From positions 2,108,001 to 2,172,000 of the forward strand of contig NZ_JAVIZT010000001.1 in assembly GCF_031453615.1 (NCBI RefSeq): a DNA stretch of 64,000 nucleotides. Reading direction: 5' to 3'. The notes below the pieces were generated by a model. That model was not told the DNA's origin. It was given only the letters and a program-made list of their open reading frames with translations, and searched no databases. Source of the stretch: Microbacterium sp. SORGH_AS_0428 (GTDB lineage: Bacteria; Actinomycetota; Actinomycetes; Actinomycetales; Microbacteriaceae). Shown here in pieces: positions 34,613 through 44,227 of this stretch (positions within the stretch are counted from its first letter, which is position 1; every line of letters starts with the position of its first letter). A program made the position numbers and the translations under genes.

Positions 34613-35080
34613 TCAGCGGCCGGTGTCGAACAGGTGCCGGCCGGAGTGGCCCAGCACCTTCACCATCACGCCGCGTCGGCGAAGCTCGGCGACCGTGCGG
34701 GTCTCCTCGTCGATGTTGCGGCCCAGCGCATGCACGCTCGCCACCACGAGGACGTCTCCGCGGGTGAGGCGCCCGAACAGGCGACCCAGACGCTCCTCCC
34801 ACGACTCCAGGATGTCGGGGGCAGGGTGCCGGAAGCCGTCGATGGGCACGCCGAAACGCGTCAGCTCGGCGCGCTGCTCGACGACCGACGGCATGTCGTC
34901 GCGATTCACGACGAGACCCACGAGGCGGGCGCCGGTCGGCCGGGCACGCCACCAGTTGCGGTCGGACTGCAGCTCGGTGAAGCACTTGGGGCAGTCGGCC
35001 GCCGTGTGGGGCAGATGCAGCGGCGCGGTCGCGGGGTCCGTTGCCGATCCGGCATCGGCGCCCGTCCCCTCGCTGATCAT
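34613..35080 (-). CDS. serine-recombinase-like protein lacking the catalytic serine
   Basis: A 155-residue protein. Residues 30-33 form a CPKC knuckle. Residues 51-143 match the resolvase N-terminal fold: LVGLVVNRDDMP in place of the usual Y-x-R-V-S-T-x-x-Q, then GDVLVVASVHALGRNIDE and a ELRRRGVMVKVL helix-strand. The catalytic Ser and its Arg neighbour are replaced (R at the Ser position by my alignment), so strand exchange should be impossible. It lacks a DNA-binding C-terminal domain. It may be a domesticated regulator. GGAGG lies one base before the ATG, closer than usual. Confidence 0.7.
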   Translation of the reverse strand: MISEGTGADAGSATDPATAPLHLPHTAADCPKCFTELQSDRNWWRARPTGARLVGLVVNRDDMPSVVEQRAELTRFGVPIDGFRHPAPDILESWEERLGRLFGRLTRGDVLVVASVHALGRNIDEETRTVAELRRRGVMVKVLGHSGRHLFDTGR

Positions 35081-35112
35081 GCCTCCATTGTCCCCCGGAT
35101 CGGGTGACGGCG

Positions 35113-36837
35113 TCACTCGGCGCCCGTTTCGTCCGACAGGCGCAGCTCGAGGCTGATCTGATCGGCATCGAGCTCCGCCAGAGCGTGGCGCAGCGCCGCG
35201 GTGCTGAACGACCCCGACGAGCCCGCCTCGAGGAGGCGCTCGCGCATGGCGTCGATCATCTCGAGACGCAGTTCCAGCACCTCGCGCGCAGCTGCCGTCA
35301 TCTCGTCGTCGGGCGGGTCCACGAGCCGCGCGCCCACCCTGGTGAGGATGCGTTCGCTGAACTCCGTCCCGTCGCGCCGGCGCAGATCGTCGTCCTGCAG
35401 TCGTTCGGATGCGGCCTCGCGCAGCACGTCGTCCAGGCGCCGCTGTTCCTCCCGCGTCGGTCCCGCGGACTCCGGGGCGATCCGGAGCAGGCGCACCAGA
35501 GCCGGCAGGGTGAAGCCCTGCAGGAGCAGGCTGATGATCGCCACCATGAAGGCGACGAAGATGAGCAGCGGGCGGTGGTCGGTTCCGCGCGGGAGGGTCT
35601 GCGCCGCGGCGAGGGTCACGACGCCCCGCATCCCGGCCCAGACGATGATCGTGCCGTGCTTCCACCCGAGGGGGGAGGAGCGGTAGTAGTCCAGGTCGGC
35701 GCCGAGGCGCGCGACTCGCTTCCGGATCGACGGGATGCGGCGCATCGCCCGCTCCGGGTTCGACCGCTCGATCGGTACCGTGCCGTCTGCCATCCCCTGA
35801 AGTCTGTTGTCGACGCGCTCGATATCGAAGCCGGCGAACCGCCGCGCTCTGCGCCCCTGCTGCCAGATGAGGAAGGTGACGTATACGCCGCGAACGGCGA
35901 CGATGATGCCCAGAGCAGACAGGGCGAGCCAGGTGCCGTGCCACAGACCGTCGTGCTCGGTCAGGTTCTTGTTGACGACATCGGTGAGCTCCAGCCCCAT
36001 GACGAGGAAGACGCCGCCCTCGAGGACGAGCTCGATCGTGCGCCAGTTGGCCTCCTCCGATAGCCGTTGCTCGGGCGCGAAGCGTCTGGCCGCGCCCTGC
36101 CCTGTGACGATGCCCGCGACCACGGCGGCGACGAGCCCCGAGCCGTTGAGCTCCTCGGTGGGCAGGTAGGCGATGAAGGGGATCGCGAAGCTGATGGCGG
36201 TGTTGGCCGCCGAGTGGCCGACCCACGTGCGCACGCGGAGGTTGACCCAGCCGACGAGTCCGCCGATCACGAGGGCGATGAGCACCGCCCACAGGAACGA
36301 CAGGATGGTCTCGCCGAACGAGAAGCCGGCGGCGATCGCGGCGGTCGAGGTGCGCAGCAGCACCAGGGCGGTCGCGTCGTTGAGCAGGCTCTCGCCCTCG
36401 AGCATCGTCGTGACGCGTGTGGAGATGCCCATCCGTTTCACGATCGAGGTGGCGACCGCATCCGTCGGCGAGAGGATCGCACCCAGGGCGATGCCGAGGG
36501 CGAGGTCGAGGCCCGGGATCACCCAGGTGAAGAAGAAACCGAGCAGCACGGCGCTTCCCACCACGAGCACGACCGAGAGCCCCGCGATCGGCGTGAAGTC
36601 GCGACGGAACTCGATCGCGGGAAGCTGCACCGCCGACGAGTACAGCAGGGGCGGGAGCACGCCCACGAGGATCCACTCGGGATCGACCTCGGGGATGTCG
36701 GGCACGAACGGGAGGGCGGCCAGCACGAGGCCGATGGCGACGAGGACGAGGGGACCGGCGATGTTGAGCCGCCGGCCCAGGGCCGTCACGATGGCGACGA
36801 CGATGATGCCGCCGACGATGACGGCCAGATGCTCCAC
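35113..36837 (-). CDS. Na+/H+ antiporter, CPA1 family
   Basis: A 574-residue cation/proton antiporter with about 12 membrane helices and a cytoplasmic C-terminal domain of about 150 residues. The ion-site region ILSPTDAVATSIVKRMG carries the conserved Asp, followed by LEGESLLNDATALVLLR and later VVWAGMRGVVTLAAAQTLP. It exports sodium in exchange for protons. GTG start at 36837 lies one base after the malate dehydrogenase stop, so the two form an operon. Confidence 0.9.
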   Translation of the reverse strand: MEHLAVIVGGIIVVAIVTALGRRLNIAGPLVLVAIGLVLAALPFVPDIPEVDPEWILVGVLPPLLYSSAVQLPAIEFRRDFTPIAGLSVVLVVGSAVLLGFFFTWVIPGLDLALGIALGAILSPTDAVATSIVKRMGISTRVTTMLEGESLLNDATALVLLRTSTAAIAAGFSFGETILSFLWAVLIALVIGGLVGWVNLRVRTWVGHSAANTAISFAIPFIAYLPTEELNGSGLVAAVVAGIVTGQGAARRFAPEQRLSEEANWRTIELVLEGGVFLVMGLELTDVVNKNLTEHDGLWHGTWLALSALGIIVAVRGVYVTFLIWQQGRRARRFAGFDIERVDNRLQGMADGTVPIERSNPERAMRRIPSIRKRVARLGADLDYYRSSPLGWKHGTIIVWAGMRGVVTLAAAQTLPRGTDHRPLLIFVAFMVAIISLLLQGFTLPALVRLLRIAPESAGPTREEQRRLDDVLREAASERLQDDDLRRRDGTEFSERILTRVGARLVDPPDDEMTAAAREVLELRLEMIDAMRERLLEAGSSGSFSTAALRHALAELDADQISLELRLSDETGAE

Positions 36838-36838
36838 G

Positions 36839-38919
<2,081 letters not shown>

Positions 38920-38922
38920 GAC

Positions 38923-40650
38923 TCAGGCGCCCATCGCTCTGAGTAACGTCAGAGCGAGCCCGAGCGGATTGCGGTCGACCCGATAGCGGGTCAGCCCCTC
39001 GCTCACCGCCGCCGCCGTGCGTGCGGAGACGAACCACGGCGGGGTGGGCAGCACGGAGAAACGTCCGGGGCCCAGCGAACGCGGGAACGGGCGGAAGGGC
39101 CCTCGCAGCACGGAGCGCTCGACGTCGGCCAGCAGCGACGTGTTGTGCACCACGCCGATGCCCGATCCGACCTCTCGTACATCGGAGCCGGGGAAGGCGC
39201 CCCAGCTGAGCACGGGTGTCGCGAACAGGACGCCGGTCCACGCGTTGATCGCGATCCCGCCGTAGCGGAGGTCGGCGATCGCCCGCTCGAAGCCCGCCCC
39301 CATCGCATCCTCCGCGTCGGGATCGACGATGACGTTGGCGCCCAGCGTGCCCGCGAGCGATCCGTTCGCGTGCGCGACGGCGGCGTCGAGGAAGTCCTGA
39401 CCCGTTCCGGGCAGCTCCACCACGCCCAGCACGGGCGCGAAGTACTCGGTCGTCTCCAGCTCGGCGGCATCCTCGCCCGGTGCCACCTGCACGAGCGCGC
39501 GGCTGTGCCCCGCCGACCACTCGGCGGCCGGATACGTCGCCGCGAGCGCGTGCAGCCGCTCGTCGGCGCGGGGGTACCAGACCGGCCGTGCCGGGGCGGC
39601 GCGGTAGGCCTCGTGCAGCGCCCGCAGGAACTGCTCCCGCTGCGGCCAGTCCGCGCTCAACAGCACGACCTGGCCCGCGATGCAGTTGTGACCGCTGTTG
39701 TGCAGACGCATCGTCGCGATGTGGGCCGCCTGGAAACGGAGGTCGGCGTCGGTCCACTCGCCCGGCACCACGATGATCGGAGACACGCCGCCGAGCTCAG
39801 CGGTGATGGGGGTGCCGAGACGCGGCTCGTCCCTCGCGCGGTCACGATCGCCCCAGACGATCGCATCGAAGGTCGCGGCGGAACCCGTGATGTGCACGTG
39901 CTCGATGCCCTCGTGCGCGGTGAGGTAGGCGCCGCCGCCGCGCACGATCCGCACGAGTCCCCGACCGATGAGCGGCGCGAGCGCGCGCTCGAAGACCGGC
40001 ACGAGTTCGTCCTGGGTGGGATTCACCTTCAGCAGGCTCACGCGGTCGAACGCAAGCAGCTCGTAGAGCACGTCCAGGACGGGGATCGCGGAGATGTTGC
40101 CCGCGCCGAGCACGAGTCCCACACCCGCGGTACCGGGGGAGACCTGCGCGAGCCCCGCACGGCGGATCGCCGTGGATGCGTCGGTGCCGGGTCGCAGCCA
40201 GATCTCGCCCGTGAATCCGGACAGCAGCAGGTTGTCGATGGGCTCGCGGGGGAAGACGTGCGCGCGGATGCGGTCGCCCGGTGCCCGATCGAGGCGTACC
40301 CCGTCGAGCGGACTGCCGCCCGCGGCGATCCGGCGGAGCGTCGCGAGGTAGCCGTCGAGCGCGCCGAGCACGGCGTAGGGGCCTGAGAGCCACTCCTCGC
40401 CGCGCAGCGGGTGGTCGGGGGCGAGTCCCTTCGCGCGCGCGGCCACGCCGGCCCAGTCCGCGGCGGCGGTGCCGACCGCATCCCTCGTGGCCGAGAGTGC
40501 GCGGATGCGCTCCATGATGCTCGAGCGCGACCAGAGCGCGGCGCCCTGGCGCAGTGCCACGAGGTCATCGTCGATCGCGGCGCGGAGCCGTGAGTCGAGC
40601 TCGGGCGCGGATGCAGGTGCGGGCGTTGCAGACGACTCGGACGCGGGCAC
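38923..40650 (-). CDS. aldehyde dehydrogenase family protein
   Basis: A 575-residue NAD(P)-dependent aldehyde dehydrogenase-like protein. ITAELGGVSPIIVVPGEWTD carries the general-base Glu, and NSGHNCIAGQVVLLS holds the active-site Cys; TEYFAPVLGVVELPGTG is the C-terminal signature. The cofactor region LLKVNPTQDELVPVFERAL differs from the usual K-P-S-E motif. The aldehyde is unknown. GTG at 40650 has AAGGAGAG five bases upstream and is preferred over a GTG at 40674 with no such site. Confidence 0.85.
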   Translation of the reverse strand: MPASESSATPAPASAPELDSRLRAAIDDDLVALRQGAALWSRSSIMERIRALSATRDAVGTAAADWAGVAARAKGLAPDHPLRGEEWLSGPYAVLGALDGYLATLRRIAAGGSPLDGVRLDRAPGDRIRAHVFPREPIDNLLLSGFTGEIWLRPGTDASTAIRRAGLAQVSPGTAGVGLVLGAGNISAIPVLDVLYELLAFDRVSLLKVNPTQDELVPVFERALAPLIGRGLVRIVRGGGAYLTAHEGIEHVHITGSAATFDAIVWGDRDRARDEPRLGTPITAELGGVSPIIVVPGEWTDADLRFQAAHIATMRLHNSGHNCIAGQVVLLSADWPQREQFLRALHEAYRAAPARPVWYPRADERLHALAATYPAAEWSAGHSRALVQVAPGEDAAELETTEYFAPVLGVVELPGTGQDFLDAAVAHANGSLAGTLGANVIVDPDAEDAMGAGFERAIADLRYGGIAINAWTGVLFATPVLSWGAFPGSDVREVGSGIGVVHNTSLLADVERSVLRGPFRPFPRSLGPGRFSVLPTPPWFVSARTAAAVSEGLTRYRVDRNPLGLALTLLRAMGA

Positions 40651-40759
40651 GGCGCTCTCCTTCGGGTGGGCCACCAGGTTAGTGTGCCGCGCCCGGCGTT
40701 TTGGATGCTATGAACCGGGCCTCGAGCACAACGCACCGGTCGTCGGAGTCGCCCGCTTT

Positions 40760-40809
40760 GTTCGCCTGTCACAGATCGAGCCGACCGGCTCGATCTGTGA
40801 CAGGCGAAC
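40760..40809. repeat. 50-nt near-perfect palindrome (24-bp arms)
   Basis: The 24 nt at 40760-40783, starting GTTCGCCTGTCACAGATCGA, are repeated as an exact reverse complement at 40786-40809, with only two bases between. It stands in the divergent gap between the aldehyde dehydrogenase and histidine kinase genes. It has no T-run and is longer than a normal operator, so I class it as a repetitive or structural element. Confidence 0.85.
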
Positions 40810-40922
40810 CGGTGGGCGGGTGGGTGGGACGGCCGGGTGGGCGGGCCAGTAGTCACGGCGGCGGGCAGAGGGCGCCGGGAGGGGCGCACCTAGACTTGGG
40901 CGCGACACCAGGGGAGGGGACC

Positions 40923-42566
40923 GTGGCCGACATCGAGGCGCGACTGCGCAGCCTGCTCTCGCTGAATGCGGCGATCGTCGGCCACATCCATCTGCACTCC
41001 GTGCTGCGCGAGATCGTCGAGTCGGCCGTCGACCTCGTCGGTGCGCGATACGGTGCGATCGGTGTGCTGGGCGCGGACGGCGCGATCGTCGACTTCGTGC
41101 ACGTCGGCATCGATGAGAAGACGGCGGCACGGATGGGACATCCGCCGCGCGGGCGCGGCCTGCTGGGCGCGATCGTGTCCGAGAGCGTGCGGGTCGATCA
41201 CGTCGCCGCCGATCCTCGATTCACCGGATTCCCCGCGCACCACCCCCACATGGAGAGTTTCGTCGGCGTCCCGATCCGCGTCCGTGAGGAGATGTTCGGC
41301 AACCTCTACCTGGCCGAGCACCCGGAGGGCCACTTCACCGAGCAGGACACCGAGCTCCTGCGCTCGCTCGCCGTGACGGCGGGCATCGCGATCGAGAAGG
41401 CGCGCCTGTACGAGGCGGCCAGGATGCGGGAGCGCTGGGCCGCGGCGACCGCCGAGGTGCGCGCGGTCTTCCTCGAGGTCGACGACGAGCGGCCCTACCG
41501 GCTGCTCGCCGAGCACCTGCCCGCGCTGACCGGCGCGGCGCTCGTGGCGATCATCACCTCCACCGAACGCGGCACCGTGCGGCTGCAGATCGTGCGCGGC
41601 GACGCGATGGCGCGCCAGCTGGAGAGCGTCGAGCTGCCCGGTCACGACCGGGTCGCCCGCGCCCTGCTGTCGACGGGCGCCACCGTCCTGCCGGAGGTGG
41701 CCCTTCCCACGTTCGAGGGGGAGACCGTGCGGTTCGGCGACGCCTTCGTGGTGAGCCTCGGTGGGCAGGACGGCGCGGATGTAGGGGTGCTGCTGGCCCG
41801 GCACCTGCGCGAACGGCCGTTCAGCGACGACGACATCCGGCGCACGACCGCCCTGGCCTCCGTCGCGGATCTTGCCGGGGAGCTCAGCCGGGCGCGTGCC
41901 GACCGTCACCGGCTCGCCCTGCTGGAGGATCGCGGGCGCATCGCCCGCGATCTGCACGACAACGTCATCCAGCGCCTGTTCGCCGCGGGGATGCAGCTGC
42001 AGGTCGTGTCCGCCGGCGTCGACGACCCGCGCCTGGGGGAGCGTCTCTCGGCGCAGATCGATGCCCTGGACGAAGCGATCGCCGAGATCCGCACCGCGAT
42101 CTTCGCGCTGCAGCACGACGACGTGGGCGGCGTCACGCTGCGTGACCGCATCGTCGACGTCGTCGGAGAGTATCGAGCCCTCCTCGCGGATCCGCCGCGG
42201 CTCGTGTTCCGTGGTCCGGTCGATCACGATGTCCCCGCCGACCTCGCCCCGGAGGCCGCGGCCGTCGTGCGAGAGGCGCTCTCGAACGTCGTCCGCCACG
42301 CTCGCGCCTCGCACGCCGAGGTGAGGGTGGAGGTGCGCGGCGGTCGCATCGTCATCGAGGTCGGCGACGATGGGCGCGGGCTCGACCCTGCCCGCGAACG
42401 GCGCAGCGGCCTGAGCAACCTCCAGGCGCGCGCCGAGGCCCGCGGCGGCACCTTCACACTCACGCCCCGTCCCGGCGGCGGCACCCTCGCCGCGTGGAGC
42501 GTGCCGCTGGCTGCTCCGGCAGCCGCATCCGATGACGAGACCTCACGGCAGGAGGCCGACACATGA
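40923..42566 (+). CDS. GAF-domain sensor histidine kinase (DevS/DosT-like)
   Basis: A 547-residue soluble kinase: GAF domain 1 at about 20-155, GAF domain 2 at about 175-320, HisKA_3 with phospho-acceptor H345 in RIARDLHDNVIQRLF, and a HATPase domain ending GDDGRGLDP ... SGLSNLQARAEARGGTF. GAF1 contains GFPAHHPHM (102-110), like the segment holding the haem-ligating His of mycobacterial DevS/DosT, so gas or redox sensing is plausible. GTG start at 40923 follows GAGGGGA. It overlaps its response regulator by 4 nt. Confidence 0.88.
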   Translation: MADIEARLRSLLSLNAAIVGHIHLHSVLREIVESAVDLVGARYGAIGVLGADGAIVDFVHVGIDEKTAARMGHPPRGRGLLGAIVSESVRVDHVAADPRFTGFPAHHPHMESFVGVPIRVREEMFGNLYLAEHPEGHFTEQDTELLRSLAVTAGIAIEKARLYEAARMRERWAAATAEVRAVFLEVDDERPYRLLAEHLPALTGAALVAIITSTERGTVRLQIVRGDAMARQLESVELPGHDRVARALLSTGATVLPEVALPTFEGETVRFGDAFVVSLGGQDGADVGVLLARHLRERPFSDDDIRRTTALASVADLAGELSRARADRHRLALLEDRGRIARDLHDNVIQRLFAAGMQLQVVSAGVDDPRLGERLSAQIDALDEAIAEIRTAIFALQHDDVGGVTLRDRIVDVVGEYRALLADPPRLVFRGPVDHDVPADLAPEAAAVVREALSNVVRHARASHAEVRVEVRGGRIVIEVGDDGRGLDPARERRSGLSNLQARAEARGGTFTLTPRPGGGTLAAWSVPLAAPAAASDDETSRQEADT

Positions 42567-43186
42567 TCCGCGTCTTCGTTCTCGATGACCACGAACTCGT
42601 GCGCCGCGGGGTCGTCGACCTCATCGACGCCGCCCCCGACATGGAGGTCGTCGGCGAGGCGTCGACCGCGGCGCAGACGTTGCCGCGCGTGGATGCGGTG
42701 CGCCCGGACGTCGCGGTGCTCGACATGCGCCTGCCCGACGGCGACGGCATCGATGTCTGCCGCGACGTGCGCTCCGCGCATCCGGAGATCGCGTGCCTCA
42801 TCCTCACCGCGTTCGACGACGACCGTGCGAGCGAGGCGGCGGTGCTCGCGGGTGCTGCGGGCTACGTGCTCAAGGACATCCGCGCGAACGGGCTGCTCGA
42901 CAGCATCCGCCAGGTCGCCGCGGGCAAGACCCTCACCGGCACCCGCGCCGCCGAGCTCGTCCGCTCGCGTGCGGATGCGCAGGCAGCCCCCCAGGTCGAC
43001 CTCACGCTGCGCGAGCGGCAGATCCTCGACCTGATCGCCGATGGGCTGACCAATCGTCAGATCGGCGAGAAGCTCAACCTGGTCGAGAAGACCGTGAAGA
43101 ACTACGTGTCGGGGCTGCTGCGCAAGCTCGGCATGGAGCGGCGCACCCAGGCCGCGGTCTATCGCGCCGAGCAGCGCCGCTCCTGA
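42563..43186 (+). CDS. LuxR/NarL-family response regulator (DevR-like)
   Basis: A 207-residue regulator. The receiver has the acidic pocket FVLDDHE, phospho-site D54 in VAVLDMRLPDGDG, and conserved LTAF and VLKDI. The C-terminal HTH reads LTLRERQILDLIADGLTNRQ followed by IGEKLNLVEKTVKNYVSGLL, the DevR/NarL type. It is translationally coupled to the kinase (4-nt overlap). A DevR-type palindrome 1 kb downstream, before the DoxX gene, is a likely target. Confidence 0.92.
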   Translation: MIRVFVLDDHELVRRGVVDLIDAAPDMEVVGEASTAAQTLPRVDAVRPDVAVLDMRLPDGDGIDVCRDVRSAHPEIACLILTAFDDDRASEAAVLAGAAGYVLKDIRANGLLDSIRQVAAGKTLTGTRAAELVRSRADAQAAPQVDLTLRERQILDLIADGLTNRQIGEKLNLVEKTVKNYVSGLLRKLGMERRTQAAVYRAEQRRS

Positions 43187-43194
43187 CCCTTCGC

Positions 43195-43380
43195 TCTCGC
43201 CCTCGCCCTCGCGCCCGCTTCGCTCTCCGCGCGTGACGTTCCGGGTCCTTCCAACGTGACGTGTTCTTGCTCGAGGGACGCGTGTTGCGGTCCCGGGGCC
43301 GTGGGAGTGACCTTCCGGGTCCCTCCAACGTGGTGTGTTTCCGTTGGAGGGACGCGCGTTGTGGCCCGGGGCCCTCGAAC
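43195..43380. repeat. array of 61-nt palindromic elements (one full, two partial)
   Basis: This fills most of the 327-nt gap 43187-43513. The full copy is 43269-43329, beginning GCTCGAGGGACGCG and ending CGGGTCCCTCCAAC. An eroded copy ends at 43255 (CCGGGTCCTTCCAAC), and a shortened 38-nt copy spans 43343-43380. The spacers 43256-43268 and 43330-43342 are both 13 nt and similar (GTGACGTGTTCTT, GTGGTGTGTTTCC). A GC-rich stretch with no gene follows to the DoxX stop. Confidence 0.8.
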
Positions 43381-43513
43381 ATGCGAAGGCCCCGGGTCCG
43401 GGAGCGGACCGCGGGGCGGGAGGTAGACCGAGCGGGGCGGGCATGCGCGGACATGACGATGCGGCGCTCCCCGGGCGAGGAAGCGCCGCACCGTCACGCG
43501 GCCAGCAGGTCGG

Positions 43514-44089
43514 CTAGATGAGCCAGTGGTTCTTCTGCACGATGGGCAGCTTGCGCCACTGGGCGCCGAGGCCCCACGTTTCGCCGGCCGCAAGTGCGAC
43601 GAAAACGATGAGCATGAGGGCGTAGATGATGTGGTAGTCGACGACAGGGTTGGTGGAACCGGCACCCCAGATCATCGGGAACTCTGCCATCCACATGAAG
43701 AGCATGATCGCGCTGCCGGCGACGGCGGCGACCCGCATCCCGATGCCGAGCATGACGGCCAGTCCCACGCCGAGCATGCCGGCCATGAACAGGACGTCGG
43801 TCAGCGGCGTCGCGATCGCCTGGAAGATCCCCTTGAACGGGCCGCTCACGGCCTCGCTGTTGAGGAAGCCCTGGGCGGGTGTGCCGCCGTTGATCCAGGC
43901 CCGCTCGACCGGAGTGGAGAAGCCCAGGCCGAAGGTCTTGTCGAGGAAGGCCCACAGGAAGATGAAGCCGGTCGCGAAACGTGCGATGGCGATGGTGCGT
44001 CGAGCCGCGAGGCTGGTGACGACGCTCGCCTCTGCCGTGATCGGCTTGGCAGCGACCTGCGTCCGGACATTTGCCGTGATGGTGGCCAT
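43514..44089 (-). CDS. DoxX-family membrane protein
   Basis: A 191-residue membrane protein with four to five helices. FATGFIFLWAFLDKTFGLGF opens the DoxX-like region, and VAAVAGSAIMLFMWMAEFPM and DYHIIYALMLIVFVALAAG follow. DoxX proteins are linked to redox and thiol stress or quinone oxidation; function here is unproved. ATG at 44089 with AAAGGAG about 11 bases upstream. A DevR-type palindrome lies 108-121 nt before the start. Confidence 0.85.
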   Translation of the reverse strand: MATITANVRTQVAAKPITAEASVVTSLAARRTIAIARFATGFIFLWAFLDKTFGLGFSTPVERAWINGGTPAQGFLNSEAVSGPFKGIFQAIATPLTDVLFMAGMLGVGLAVMLGIGMRVAAVAGSAIMLFMWMAEFPMIWGAGSTNPVVDYHIIYALMLIVFVALAAGETWGLGAQWRKLPIVQKNHWLI

Positions 44090-44196
44090 GAGAGGTGTGC
44101 TCCTTTCGATCCCTCGGAGCGGCGGTGTGGGGCCGGAACCTGGGGGCTGTGTGTGTTTGTTGGTTCCACCCTCCTCCGCTTGCACGGGGGCGGATA

Positions 44197-44210
44197 GGGA
44201 CCTAGGTCCC
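44197..44210. promoter_or_regulatory. DevR/DosR-type box before the DoxX gene
   Basis: GGGACCTAGGTCCC is a perfect 14-nt palindrome. It matches the mycobacterial DosR core GGGACTWWAGTCCC at 12 of 14 positions. It lies between the acyltransferase stop and the DoxX start, 1 kb from the DevSR-like genes. It predicts that DoxX is switched on by the adjacent two-component system. Confidence 0.65.
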
Positions 44211-44227
44211 ACCATCACGGCCGCCGC

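Noticed and set aside
40923-43186. Two-component system as a vancomycin-type VanRS linked to the VanY peptidase
   Set aside because: The kinase is a soluble GAF/HisKA_3 protein of DevS type and lies 27 kb from the VanY gene, with no resistance ligases nearby.
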